Of a DNA stretch of 64,000 bases, positions 1-8,468 are shown in pieces. The stretch is from positions 117,459 through 181,458 of the forward strand of contig CAJTWC010000002.1 of assembly GCA_910580185.1 (NCBI GenBank), in the 5' to 3' direction. This stretch comes from an uncultured Bacilli bacterium (GTDB lineage: Bacteria; Bacillota_I; Bacilli_A; RF39; UBA660). The position numbers were made by a program, and so were the translations under genes. Position 1 is the first letter of the stretch, and the number at the start of each line of letters is the position of its first letter. The notes below the pieces were generated by a model. It made no database searches. It saw nothing but the letters and a program-made list of their open reading frames with translations, and was not told the origin of the DNA.

Positions 1-1
1 A

Positions 2-1066
2 ATAATAATGGATAACTTAGATAAATCTGCTATGTATGGTGGGTTCTATGAAAAACTAGGTACTGGTCCTAGATATTGCCCTTCAATAGAAGATAAAGTA
101 GTTCGTTTTAAGGATAAAGAAAGACATCAATTATTCTTAGAACCAGAAAGTATGTATTACGATGATATATATTTACAAGGTTTTTCAACTTCTATGCCTC
201 ATGATGTTCAAGAAGATATGGTTCATTCTTTAAAAGGATTAGAACATGCAAAAATATTAAAATATGCATATGCTATTGAATATGATGCAATTGATCCATT
301 ACAACTTAAACCTTCACTTGAAACTAAGGTAATAGAAAACTTATTTACTGCCGGTCAAATAAATGGAACATCGGGTTATGAAGAAGCTGCAGGTCAAGGT
401 GTAATAGCAGGTATTAACGCTAGTTTAAAACTAGATAATAAAGATCCGTTAATATTATCAAGAAGTGATGCTTATATTGGTGTTTTAATAGATGATTTAG
501 TAACTAAAGGAACCATAGAACCATATAGATTACTTACTTCTCGTGCAGAATTTAGATTGCTTTTAAGAAGCGATAACGCTGATTTAAGATTAAGTGAAAA
601 AGCATATAACGTAGGATTACTTAGCGAAGAAAGACATAATAAGTTATTAAATAAATTAAAACAAATGGAAGAATTAGAAGAAGAAATAAAAACTATTACT
701 TTTCCACAGTATAAATGTAATTTATCTGAATATCTAAAAAGACCAGAAGTGAAAATAACAGATTATGTAGATAAATTAAGCAAGACTTATGATAAAGAAG
801 TATTAGAACAAGTTGAAATCAATCATAAATATGAAGGTTATATTGCTAAAGCTAAAAAAGAAGCTGAAAAAATGATTAAGTTAGGTAAAAAGCAAATACC
901 AGATGATATTGATTATTCCAAAGTAGACAATTTAGCAACAGAAGCAAGACAAAAATTAGAAAAGGTAAGACCTAGAACAATAGATCAAGCAACTCGTATT
1001 AGTGGTGTTAATCCATCTGATATAGCAATATTAATGGTCTACTTAAAGAGGTTTTATAATGAATAA
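2..1066 (+). CDS. mnmG: tRNA uridine-5-carboxymethylaminomethyl modification enzyme MnmG, C-terminal part
   Basis: The reading frame is open from the first bases of the window, so this is the C-terminal ~355 residues of a protein normally about 620-630 residues long. It contains the conserved MnmG block with SAMYGG, GPRYCPSIEDK and FLEPE, then the GQINGTSGYEEAAGQG segment of the FAD-dependent domain, then the helical C-terminal domain that binds MnmE. With MnmE, MnmG installs the cmnm5 group on wobble U34 of certain tRNAs. It overlaps the rsmG start by 8 bp, the standard mnmG-rsmG pairing near the origin in Firmicutes. The first internal ATG (base 8) is not the real start. Confidence 0.97.
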   Translation: MIMDNLDKSAMYGGFYEKLGTGPRYCPSIEDKVVRFKDKERHQLFLEPESMYYDDIYLQGFSTSMPHDVQEDMVHSLKGLEHAKILKYAYAIEYDAIDPLQLKPSLETKVIENLFTAGQINGTSGYEEAAGQGVIAGINASLKLDNKDPLILSRSDAYIGVLIDDLVTKGTIEPYRLLTSRAEFRLLLRSDNADLRLSEKAYNVGLLSEERHNKLLNKLKQMEELEEEIKTITFPQYKCNLSEYLKRPEVKITDYVDKLSKTYDKEVLEQVEINHKYEGYIAKAKKEAEKMIKLGKKQIPDDIDYSKVDNLATEARQKLEKVRPRTIDQATRISGVNPSDIAILMVYLKRFYNE

Positions 1067-1760
1067 AGAAGAGTTTATAAGTGCTTTAAAAAACTTAAAT
1101 ATAAACATAACAGATAAAACATTAAATGATTTAGATACTTATTATAAAATACTAATAGACTATAATAGTCATACTAATTTAACTAGAATAACAGAGGAAA
1201 ATGAAGTATATTTAAAACACTTTTATGATAGTTTAACTTTAGTTAAAGCAATAGATTTGGATAATCAAACCTTACTTGATATAGGTACAGGTGCAGGGTT
1301 TCCAGGATTAGTATTGAAAATAGTATTTCCTAATTTAAAAGTAACTTTAGTAGATTCATTAAATAAAAGAATTACGTTTTTAAAATCAGTTATAGAAAAA
1401 TTAGGTTTAAAAGATATAGAAGCTATTCATGCTAGAGCAGAAGAATATGCTTTAGACAAAAGAGAAAGTTTTGATATAGTAACATCAAGGGCGGTTGCAA
1501 ACATGAGTATGCTATCAGAGTTATGTATTCCGTTTGTAAAAGACCATGGATACTTCGTACCAATGAAGGCAGATGCAAATGAAGAATTAAAAGGTGCAAA
1601 AAACGCAATAAAAACACTAGGAGGTGTGTTAAAAGATACCATTATTTTTGAACTACCTTATGATGCAGGAACAAGAACTCTTATAAAAATAGAAAAACTT
1701 GTGAAAACAAGTGTTAAATATCCTAGAAAGTTTAGTGAAATTAAGAAAAAGCCATTGTAA
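1059..1760 (+). CDS. rsmG: 16S rRNA m7G527 methyltransferase RsmG (GidB)
   Basis: The 233 residues have the Rossmann-type SAM site DIGTGAGFPG at about residues 71-80 and the downstream VTSRAVA segment typical of RsmG. The enzyme N7-methylates G527 in the 530 loop of 16S rRNA. Translation is probably coupled to mnmG: the start lies 8 bp inside the upstream gene and the upstream coding end supplies AAAGAGG as ribosome binding site. Length and order match the family. A hairpin terminator overlaps its last codons. Confidence 0.97.
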   Translation: MNKEEFISALKNLNINITDKTLNDLDTYYKILIDYNSHTNLTRITEENEVYLKHFYDSLTLVKAIDLDNQTLLDIGTGAGFPGLVLKIVFPNLKVTLVDSLNKRITFLKSVIEKLGLKDIEAIHARAEEYALDKRESFDIVTSRAVANMSMLSELCIPFVKDHGYFVPMKADANEELKGAKNAIKTLGGVLKDTIIFELPYDAGTRTLIKIEKLVKTSVKYPRKFSEIKKKPL

Positions 1761-1774
1761 TAGTGGCTTTTTTA
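1746..1774 (+). terminator. Intrinsic terminator after rsmG
   Basis: AAAAAGCCA pairs with TGGCTTTTT around a 9-nt loop, and the T-run follows directly. It overlaps the rsmG stop codon. Confidence 0.8.
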
Positions 1775-1808
1775 TTGTATTATTTAATTAAAGATAGGGG
1801 ATGGCAAT

Positions 1809-3068
1809 ATGTTTGGAAATAACGATCAAAACTCTAATAATAATTTTAATAACAATAATAACAACAATAATAATTATAATGGTAATTCTATTATAAATAA
1901 CAATCAAAACTTTAATAACCCTGGTTATAATGGTATTCCACCTTTTGAAAATAATAATCAAAATATGGGTTATCAAGGACCTGCGCAAAATCCTTGGACA
2001 CAGCAAAATATGATGTCTGGTTTTCCAAACCAAGGTATGATGGAACAATCAGTAGATATTCCACCAATTCTTGATCCAATAAAACCACTTTCAGATACCA
2101 AGAATACCGTAGCGCCAAGTATGGATGCATTAAACCCAATGAACATAATGCCAGATACATTGCCACCATCACCTCCAATTGAACAGCCAACGCCAGTTGA
2201 ACAAATGGAAAGCAATAATTTTAATTATAATACTGAATTAAATAATAGTCAGTTTAATTCTTTCGAATTAAATACACCTATGAATAATGATTTGAATACT
2301 AATGCCTCTTTATCAGAAGAGCAGATAAATAATATGCCATTAGGTAATGGTCCAATAAATGATTATAATCAGACTTCGGTTGATAAACCTATAGTAGAAT
2401 CACAAACATCATTTCAGAATTTATCACAACCTATTGAAAATAATTATAATAATATATCCTCTAGTTCAATTACTGATAATCAATTTAATTCTACTATATT
2501 TAATAATGTTCCACCATTATATCCACAAACGGATCAATCAAATATCATGAATTCTCAGGTAGAAAATACTGAAACGCCAACATTAAATCAAATAGACGAA
2601 GTTACAAATCAAGGTGCTTCTGATTTTTCACCAATACAGATTGATGAGCAAGCGCCTCAGGTTAATGAAGAGGAAGAAGATGATGACTCAGATGATACTT
2701 CTTCTAACAATGTTGAAATTTCAGATATCAAATTATCAGAAGATAATACAAAAGAAGATATAAATGATTTAGGCTTAGATTCAAGCTATACAGAACCAGA
2801 TATGTTAGAAATTATGGATTTGGAATCATCCGATGAACCACCAACTTCTATCGAAGAGGTAAGCGAAAATCAAGAAAATACTTTCGAAACAGAAGAAAAA
2901 ATGATAGAAGATGTAGAGCCAGCTTTAGTAGATACATCTAATATTAAAGAAAATATAGAGAAAATTAAAAGACTTATTGAAGAAATAAAGCATTCAGGAA
3001 TTAATATTGAATTAGAAGAATTTGATTTTGAAGAAATGTATCAATTAGTAGTTAAAATAAACAAATAA
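1809..3068 (+). CDS. Asn-rich, acidic hypothetical protein
   Basis: I do not recognise this 419-residue protein. Residues 1-60 are mostly asparagine, encoded by an AAT/AAC microsatellite-like tract (about bases 1830-1910). Residues 60-260 are a Q/N/P/S-rich linker, residues 265-370 are very acidic (runs of E and D), and the last ~40 residues look like a folded helical segment (ENIEKIKRLIEEIK). There is no signal peptide or membrane helix, so it is probably cytoplasmic and largely disordered. It has its own ribosome binding site (GATAGGGG) and terminator and stands alone between rsmG and rpiB. A scaffold role is possible but only a guess. Confidence 0.75.
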   Translation: MFGNNDQNSNNNFNNNNNNNNNYNGNSIINNNQNFNNPGYNGIPPFENNNQNMGYQGPAQNPWTQQNMMSGFPNQGMMEQSVDIPPILDPIKPLSDTKNTVAPSMDALNPMNIMPDTLPPSPPIEQPTPVEQMESNNFNYNTELNNSQFNSFELNTPMNNDLNTNASLSEEQINNMPLGNGPINDYNQTSVDKPIVESQTSFQNLSQPIENNYNNISSSSITDNQFNSTIFNNVPPLYPQTDQSNIMNSQVENTETPTLNQIDEVTNQGASDFSPIQIDEQAPQVNEEEEDDDSDDTSSNNVEISDIKLSEDNTKEDINDLGLDSSYTEPDMLEIMDLESSDEPPTSIEEVSENQENTFETEEKMIEDVEPALVDTSNIKENIEKIKRLIEEIKHSGINIELEEFDFEEMYQLVVKINK

Positions 3069-3092
3069 GGTTATTTATAGTAGCCTTTTTTT
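3067..3092 (+). terminator. Intrinsic terminator after the Asn-rich gene
   Basis: AAGGTTA pairs with TAGCCTT (one G-U pair) around a 7-nt loop and is followed by a T-run. Confidence 0.75.
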
Positions 3093-3100
3093 GATATAAT
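3092..3100 (+). promoter_or_regulatory. Extended -10 promoter for the rpiB operon
   Basis: TGATATAAT is a perfect -10 hexamer with a TGn extension, placed directly after the preceding terminator and 30 nt before the rpiB start. No good -35 is visible, as expected for extended -10 promoters. Confidence 0.6.
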
Positions 3101-3130
3101 ATTAATAATAAAGAAAGGAAAATATATAAT

Positions 3131-3577
3131 ATGAAAATAGGTATAGCAAATGATCATAGAGCTTATAAAGTAAAAGAAAAATTAAAAAGGTTATTAGATG
3201 ACTTTGATATTATTGATTATGGCTGTTATTCTGATGAAAGAATAGATTATCCTAAATATGCTTTTATCTTAGGTGATGCCATAGTAAATAATGAAGTTGA
3301 TTTAGGAATCGTTATGTGTGGTACTGGAATTGGCGTATCAATTGCATGTAATAAAGTAAAAGGAATAAGATGTGCAAAAATAGATAATAAAGCTGAAGCA
3401 AAGTCTGCAAAAGAACATAATGATGCAAATATTTTAGCATTTAGTGCACAATCACATACTGCAGAAGAAATAAAAGAAATGATAGATATATTTCTTAATT
3501 CGACATTACTTTCAGATCCATGTTATAAAATAAGAATAAAGCAAGTAGAAAAGTACGAGGAAAATAATGAATATTAA
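3131..3577 (+). CDS. rpiB: RpiB/LacA/LacB family sugar-phosphate isomerase
   Basis: The 148-residue protein has the RpiB fold signatures: NDHRA near the N-terminus (the usual DHAG-type phosphate/substrate motif), the catalytic cysteine in MCGTGIG (about C63), and EHNDAN around residue 98. Members interconvert ribose-5-phosphate and ribulose-5-phosphate, and relatives act on galactose-6-phosphate or allose-6-phosphate; with no sugar-operon neighbours, ribose-5-phosphate is the likely substrate. The ribosome binding site is AAAGGAA. It overlaps the next small gene by 11 bp, so the two are co-transcribed. Confidence 0.93.
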   Translation: MKIGIANDHRAYKVKEKLKRLLDDFDIIDYGCYSDERIDYPKYAFILGDAIVNNEVDLGIVMCGTGIGVSIACNKVKGIRCAKIDNKAEAKSAKEHNDANILAFSAQSHTAEEIKEMIDIFLNSTLLSDPCYKIRIKQVEKYEENNEY

Positions 3578-3764
3578 GCTGATATTATATTGTATTTTCA
3601 TTCCTTTTAGTATATGGATAATAACATCAACAAACTTAGATAGAATATTTAAAAAAAATAGTATAATGCAAATACACTGTTTTTACTTAGCATTATCTTT
3701 ATGTTTATCTTATTTATTAGTAAATTTTTTTATTGATATTTATAGTACAATAAGTCTTCTATAA
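3567..3764 (+). CDS. DUF1146/YwzB-like small membrane protein
   Basis: This 65-residue protein has two predicted membrane helices (about residues 3-21 and 36-62) separated by a short polar loop with a central Asp and a basic patch (DRIFKK). Size, layout and position just before spoIID fit the YwzB/DUF1146 family, which lies in the same neighbourhood in Bacillus. The function of that family is unknown. The start overlaps rpiB; GAGGAAAATA upstream serves as the ribosome binding site. Confidence 0.75.
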   Translation: MNIKLILYCIFIPFSIWIITSTNLDRIFKKNSIMQIHCFYLALSLCLSYLLVNFFIDIYSTISLL

Positions 3765-3774
3765 GGAGGATTTT

Positions 3775-4695
3775 ATGAAAAAAATTTTAATTCTTACATT
3801 AATAATTATTTTAATACCACTTTTAATAGTTGGAATAGATCATAAAGAAGAAATAATATATAAAATAAAATATGGAAGTATAAATAATAAAATAATAAAA
3901 GTAAAAAGAATTGATACTGGAAATATTGAAGAAGTACCATTAGAAAAATATGTACTTGGAGTAGTAGCAGGTGAAATGCCTGCTTCATTTAATATTGAAG
4001 CACTAAAAGCCCAAGCGGTAGCTTCAAGAACATATGCTTTAAAAAAGGCAGAAAGTAATAAAGAATATGATGTAGAAGATAGTACAACTAATCAAGTGTA
4101 TATAGATGATAATAAGATGAAAGAAAAGTGGAAAGATAATTATGATGAACTTTTAAAAAAAATAAAAAATGCGGTAGATGAAACTAAAGGTGAGGTTCTT
4201 TTGTATAATAACGAACTAATAGATGCGATGTTTTTTTCTACTAGTAATGGATATACCGAGAATAGTGATGATGTATTTTCATCTTCTTTGCCATACTTAG
4301 TTAGTGTAGAATCTAATTGGGATAAAACTGAATCTCCTGTTTTTGCTAGTACTAAAGAAGTAACAAAAAAAGAGTTTTTATTTAATTTGGGATTATCAGA
4401 TAGTAATACTATTGATGTAAATAATATAGAAAGAACTAAAACAGGAAGAGTAAAAAATATAACAATTAATAAAAAAGTATTTAAAGGAACAAAAATTAGA
4501 AGTATATTTGGTTTAAAATCAACAAGTTTTACTATAAATATTAAAAATGATGTAGTTACTTTTAATGTAAATGGATATGGTCATGGCGTTGGAATGAGTC
4601 AGTATGGCGCAAATGGTATGGCCAAAGAAGGATATAATTATAAAGAAATATTAAAATATTATTATCAAAATTCAGATATAAAAAAAATAAATTAA
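3775..4695 (+). CDS. spoIID: Stage II sporulation protein D (SpoIID/LytB lytic transglycosylase)
   Basis: The 306-residue protein has an N-terminal membrane anchor (residues 3-22) and a SpoIID domain. Hallmarks are VLGVVAGEMPASFNIEALKAQ (the conserved catalytic-type Glu lies in GEMPA), AVASRTYAL, FFSTSNGYTE and the C-terminal GHGVGMSQYGANGMA. SpoIID cleaves glycan strands during engulfment, working with SpoIIM and SpoIIP. It follows the ywzB-like gene with an AAGGAGG ribosome binding site and is followed by spoIIQ and mbl, a compact version of the Bacillus ywzB-spoIID-spoIIQ-spoIIID-mbl region. Confidence 0.95.
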   Translation: MKKILILTLIIILIPLLIVGIDHKEEIIYKIKYGSINNKIIKVKRIDTGNIEEVPLEKYVLGVVAGEMPASFNIEALKAQAVASRTYALKKAESNKEYDVEDSTTNQVYIDDNKMKEKWKDNYDELLKKIKNAVDETKGEVLLYNNELIDAMFFSTSNGYTENSDDVFSSSLPYLVSVESNWDKTESPVFASTKEVTKKEFLFNLGLSDSNTIDVNNIERTKTGRVKNITINKKVFKGTKIRSIFGLKSTSFTINIKNDVVTFNVNGYGHGVGMSQYGANGMAKEGYNYKEILKYYYQNSDIKKIN

Positions 4696-4705
4696 TGTAT
4701 AAAAT

Positions 4706-4739
4706 CTCTCGTTTTGTAAAAACTTAAAATGAGAGGTGG
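4706..4739 (+). promoter_or_regulatory. Hairpin overlapping the spoIIQ ribosome binding site
   Basis: CTCTCGTTTT (4706-4715) pairs with AAAATGAGAG (4726-4735), with one G-U pair and a 10-nt loop. The right arm contains the first part of the ribosome binding site GAGAGGTGG (4731-4739). No T-run follows, so it is not a terminator. It could modulate spoIIQ translation; that is inference from position only. Confidence 0.45.
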
Positions 4740-4744
4740 AAAAA

Positions 4745-5386
4745 ATGAAAAAGAAAAGATTAAAACCATTTGCAAAAAAAATGGTGGTATTAGTAGCATT
4801 ACTAGCAGTTGGTATTGGTGTAACAGCTTTGGTAAATAATAAAACAGTGACGGTTTCTAATATGAGTGATGATTTTACTTATGTAAATGATTATATTTTT
4901 GATAGTTATTATCCAGTAGTAAATAATGATGAGAAAGTAATAAGACCATATACTAGTGAATCAGTAACAATCTATAAAAACTTTTATGATAAAGATGCAA
5001 CCGAAGAGGAACAAAAAAACTCAATTGTATATCATGAAGGAATATATATGCAAAATTCTGGTGTAGATTATAAATCAGAAGAACAATTTGATGTTACATC
5101 AGCGTTATCTGGAACTGTAACTAAAATATCGGATGATACTTTACTTGGTAAAACAGTTGAGATAAGAAACTCAAACGAAGTAATAACATTATATCAATCA
5201 TTAAGCGAAGTTTCAGTAAAAAAAGGAGATACAGTTACTCAAGGTCAAATAATAGGAAAAAGTGGCGCTTGTACTTTAAATGATGAAGTAAAAAATGGTT
5301 TGCATTTTGAAATGTATATGAATGGTGGGGTAATCAATCCAGAAAAATACTATGATAAGTCAGTAAAAGAAATAGTAAATAATTAA
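4745..5386 (+). CDS. spoIIQ: SpoIIQ-like M23-fold sporulation protein
   Basis: The protein has an N-terminal membrane helix (about residues 12-32) and a C-terminal LytM/M23 fold whose LSEVSVKKGD, GQIIGKSG and LHFEMY segments match SpoIIQ closely. SpoIIQ anchors the forespore side of the SpoIIQ-SpoIIIAH channel during engulfment. The first metal-ligand His is replaced (NSGVD instead of HxGxD) and the HxH motif has become GLH, so it is probably not an active peptidase, as in Bacillus. An upstream in-frame GTG at 4736 exists, but ATG 4745 is better spaced from GAGAGGTGG. Confidence 0.9.
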   Translation: MKKKRLKPFAKKMVVLVALLAVGIGVTALVNNKTVTVSNMSDDFTYVNDYIFDSYYPVVNNDEKVIRPYTSESVTIYKNFYDKDATEEEQKNSIVYHEGIYMQNSGVDYKSEEQFDVTSALSGTVTKISDDTLLGKTVEIRNSNEVITLYQSLSEVSVKKGDTVTQGQIIGKSGACTLNDEVKNGLHFEMYMNGGVINPEKYYDKSVKEIVNN

Positions 5387-5400
5387 TTGTTTGAACTTAT

Positions 5401-6372
5401 ATGAAATATAAAGATATTGGAATTGATTTAGGAACTACAAATATACTCATATATGTAAAAGGAGAAGGTGTAATACTAAGAGAACCATCAGTAGTAGCTG
5501 TAAGTAAAGATAACAATAAAGTTTTAGCAATTGGAACGAACGCTTATGAAATGCTTGGTAGAACTCCTGGGTGTGTTACTACAATAAAGCCTTTAAAAGA
5601 TGGTGTTATAGCAGATTTTGATAAAACGGAGATAATGTTAGATTATTTTATAAAAAAAATAATGGGAAAAAGCTTCTTCGTTAAACCAAGAGTGTTAATT
5701 TGTTGTCCTTCAAATATAACTCAAGTTGAAAAAAACGCAATAAAAGAAGTAGCAGAAAGAACAGGGGCAAAGAAAGTATACCTAGAAGAGGAACCAAAAG
5801 TTGCGGCAATAGGCGCTGGCTTAGAAGTTGGACTACCAAGTGGTAATATGGTTATAGATATAGGAGGAGGAACTACCGATATAGCAGTAATTAGCTTAGA
5901 TGGAATAGTATATAGTGAATCTTTAAAAGTTGGTGGAAATAAATTTGATGATGATATAATCAAATTTATTAAATCTAAATATAAACTATTAATTGGTGAA
6001 GTAACTGCAGAGCAAATAAAAATAAACATAGGTACAGTTGGTAATAAAGAAAAAGAAATGAAAGTGATGGGAAGAGATCTTTTAACAGGATTACCACAAA
6101 CAATAACTATAAAATCACAAGAGATAAAAGAAGCATTCAAAAGTAGTGTGGATATGATAATTCATGCCGCTAAAGTTGTATTAGAAAAGATATCACCCGA
6201 GTTATCAGCAGATATAATTTCAAAAGGGATTGTATTAACGGGAGGCGGTGCACTATTAGATGGTATTGATAAGCTTATAGAAAAAGAGTTAAAAGTATCA
6301 ACTAAAATAGCTGAAGATCCATTAACTTGTGTGGTAAAAGGTACAGGAATTATATTAGAAAATCTAGTATAA
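5401..6372 (+). CDS. mbl: MreB/Mbl family actin-like cell-shape protein
   Basis: The 323 residues show the actin-fold nucleotide motifs: IDLGTTNILIY (phosphate 1, residues 5-15), VIDIGGGTTDIAV (phosphate 2) and IVLTGGGALLDGI (adenosine). Members form membrane-bound filaments that guide sidewall peptidoglycan synthesis. Position after spoIID-spoIIQ suggests Mbl rather than MreB, but no mreCD genes are present to decide. There is no recognisable ribosome binding site and an in-frame stop lies 9 bp upstream, so ATG 5401 must be the start. The spoIIID gene that often lies here is absent. Confidence 0.92.
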   Translation: MKYKDIGIDLGTTNILIYVKGEGVILREPSVVAVSKDNNKVLAIGTNAYEMLGRTPGCVTTIKPLKDGVIADFDKTEIMLDYFIKKIMGKSFFVKPRVLICCPSNITQVEKNAIKEVAERTGAKKVYLEEEPKVAAIGAGLEVGLPSGNMVIDIGGGTTDIAVISLDGIVYSESLKVGGNKFDDDIIKFIKSKYKLLIGEVTAEQIKINIGTVGNKEKEMKVMGRDLLTGLPQTITIKSQEIKEAFKSSVDMIIHAAKVVLEKISPELSADIISKGIVLTGGGALLDGIDKLIEKELKVSTKIAEDPLTCVVKGTGIILENLV

Positions 6373-6399
6373 AGGAAATTCGTTTGAATTTCTTTTTTT
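6372..6399 (+). terminator. Intrinsic terminator after mbl
   Basis: GAAATTC pairs with GAATTTC around GTTT; flanking A and T runs extend the stem, and a T-run follows. Confidence 0.75.
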
Positions 6400-6400
6400 A

Positions 6401-6409
6401 TGTTATAAT
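6401..6409 (+). promoter_or_regulatory. Extended -10 promoter for agrA-agrC
   Basis: TGTTATAAT (TGn plus a perfect -10) lies immediately after the mbl terminator and 19 nt upstream of the chosen agrA start. Confidence 0.55.
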
Positions 6410-6427
6410 TAAAATAAGGTGATGCTA

Positions 6428-7138
6428 GTGATAAATTTTATAATGTGTGATGATAATAGGTATGTAAGGGATTTAAATGAGAAAATAATCTCAAAAATTG
6501 CAATGCCATATGATTTTAATTATACTGTCCACTCTTTTGAAGGGTATAATTCAGGATTAAAGAAATTAATAAATAAACCTTCTGATATAAAGATTTATAT
6601 ATTAGATTTGGAGTTACCTGGCAAAAGTGGATTAGATATTGCAAGAGAAATAAGAAAAGTAGATTGGGATAGCATAATAATCATATTAACTAGCCACGAT
6701 GAATTAGAACTCAAATTATTAAAAGAGAAATTATTGATATTAGATTTTATTTCTAAATTTGATGATTATGAGAATAGACTAAAAGAAACTGTTAACATGG
6801 TAATTAATAAATTAGACTCAAAAAAGATGGTAAATTTCAAATCTAAAAGAGAGTTACACCATGTACTATTAAATAATATTTATTACATATATAAAGATAA
6901 TTATTCAGATAAAAGTATAATAATGACAAATGATAATGAGTTTCCAGTAAATGAATCTTTAACAAATTTAATCAAAAGATTAGATAATAGGTTTTATCAA
7001 ACACATAGAGCATGTTATGTTAATCTTGATAAGATAGATAGTGTAGATTTTAAAAATAGTGTAATTTATTTTGATAACAATACTTCTACAGATTACCTAT
7101 CTAGAAACAATAAAAAGGGATTGAGGGATAGGTTATGA
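6428..7138 (+). CDS. agrA: AgrA-like LytTR-family response regulator
   Basis: The protein begins INFIMCDDN like the AgrA receiver domain; acidic residues CDD and the phospho-acceptor Asp in YILDLELPG (about D60) are present. A C-terminal LytTR DNA-binding domain (about residues 130-236) contains FYQTHRACYVNLDKI, a segment highly characteristic of AgrA. It should bind direct repeats upstream of the agrBD promoter. GTG 6428 is chosen because AAGGTGA lies 5 nt upstream; the longer form from GTG 6419 would overlap that ribosome binding site. It overlaps agrC by 4 bp (ATGA). Confidence 0.9.
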   Translation: MINFIMCDDNRYVRDLNEKIISKIAMPYDFNYTVHSFEGYNSGLKKLINKPSDIKIYILDLELPGKSGLDIAREIRKVDWDSIIIILTSHDELELKLLKEKLLILDFISKFDDYENRLKETVNMVINKLDSKKMVNFKSKRELHHVLLNNIYYIYKDNYSDKSIIMTNDNEFPVNESLTNLIKRLDNRFYQTHRACYVNLDKIDSVDFKNSVIYFDNNTSTDYLSRNNKKGLRDRL

Positions 7139-8442
7139 GTATATTATATTGTATTATTTCATGTATTTTTCAAGGAATTAGTGATGTAATTGCAATCTTT
7201 AGAGTAAATGATTTTAAAATTCAAGAAAATAAAAGAATATTTATAATAACTACAGTTTGTATGTCAATGTTAATCTGTGTTTTATATTTAATACCAAATC
7301 AATTTAGAATTATATATACTATTATAATAAATTTAGTTTTAATGATATCTTTATTAAAAGTTTCTGTTAAACAAGGTATTTTTAGTTGTTTAATTTTTAT
7401 AATGCTATTATCTATTTCGGAAATAATAGTATCATGCTTTATGTCAATGTTTAATTTTGATTCGAATTTAATTGTTAACAATTTGTTTTATAATATGATT
7501 GCTAATATATTTATATCAGTAGGTGTTATTATTTTACTAAAGATTAATAAAGTTTTTACACTTATAAAAGTTTTAAATAGATGGTTTAATTTTAATAAAA
7601 TTTCACAATATTATGCATATTTAATTATACTTTCAATATATATTTTGGTAGCTATTAATGGATTAATGTTTGAGTCAAAGCAAAGTTTTATTTTAAATAT
7701 TATGTTTTTAATAGTATTAATTGGTTTATTCATTTGGATTATAATAAATGACATTAATAATAATAAATTGCACGAAATAAATCAGCAAATGTTAAATTAT
7801 GTTACTAAGTATGAACAAATTATAACAGAAAAGGGTAAAGCAAATCATGAATTTAAAAATCAACTAATGGTAATACGTGGTTATGCTCAAATGAATAAAC
7901 CAGATAAGCTGTTAGAATACATAGATGGTGTAGTGGAAGATTCTAAAAAGACTGGTAGTAGTTATTTAATTAGTCAGTTAAATAATTTTCCTGATGGTGG
8001 TATAAAGGGATTACTATATTATAAACTGTCATTAATGGATGATTTTAAGATAAAGTATGAAATAAATGTTGAGGAAGGTGTTAAGACAAAATTAGATTCG
8101 CTAAATACCACTATGTATAATAATATTACTAAGATATTAGGTGTTTTATTAGATAATGCCATAGATGCTTGTAAACAGACAAGGAAAAAGAAAATTATAA
8201 TTGCGGTTAATAAAGAAAAGAATAATGTTGTTTTTAATATTTATAATACATATAAAGGTAAATTAGATGTTTCTAAAATAGGTACTGGTTATACTACTAA
8301 AGGAAAAAATCACGGATATGGATTAAGATTAGTAAAAGATATTGTTGATTCTAATAAAAATTTAGGTGTAGAAAAATATTTAGAAAAGGATTATTATGTT
8401 TCAAAATTGATTATTAAAATACCAATTAAAAGAAAAAAATAA
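7135..8442 (+). CDS. agrC: AgrC-like GHKL sensor histidine kinase
   Basis: The 435-residue protein has about six N-terminal membrane helices (residues 1-205) as peptide sensor. The kinase part carries the phospho-acceptor His in KANHEFKNQL (about H238), an N box (LLDNAIDACKQ) and a glycine-rich ATP lid (GTGYTTKGKNHGYGLRLVKD). This is the HPK10/GHKL architecture of AgrC. It is translationally coupled to agrA. The order regulator-then-kinase is the reverse of the staphylococcal agr operon (B-D-C-A). Confidence 0.92.
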   Translation: MSILYCIISCIFQGISDVIAIFRVNDFKIQENKRIFIITTVCMSMLICVLYLIPNQFRIIYTIIINLVLMISLLKVSVKQGIFSCLIFIMLLSISEIIVSCFMSMFNFDSNLIVNNLFYNMIANIFISVGVIILLKINKVFTLIKVLNRWFNFNKISQYYAYLIILSIYILVAINGLMFESKQSFILNIMFLIVLIGLFIWIIINDINNNKLHEINQQMLNYVTKYEQIITEKGKANHEFKNQLMVIRGYAQMNKPDKLLEYIDGVVEDSKKTGSSYLISQLNNFPDGGIKGLLYYKLSLMDDFKIKYEINVEEGVKTKLDSLNTTMYNNITKILGVLLDNAIDACKQTRKKKIIIAVNKEKNNVVFNIYNTYKGKLDVSKIGTGYTTKGKNHGYGLRLVKDIVDSNKNLGVEKYLEKDYYVSKLIIKIPIKRKK

Positions 8443-8468
8443 AGGGCTACAATAAGTAGCTCTTTTAT
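8441..8468. terminator. Shared bidirectional terminator between agrAC and agrBD
   Basis: AGGGCTAC pairs with GTAGCTCT around AATAA. T-runs on one side and A-runs on the other allow use in both directions between the convergent agrC and agrD genes. Confidence 0.75.

Noticed and set aside
5721..6140. 139-codon reverse ORF inside mbl
   Set aside because: Antisense to a conserved actin-like gene, with no initiation signal.
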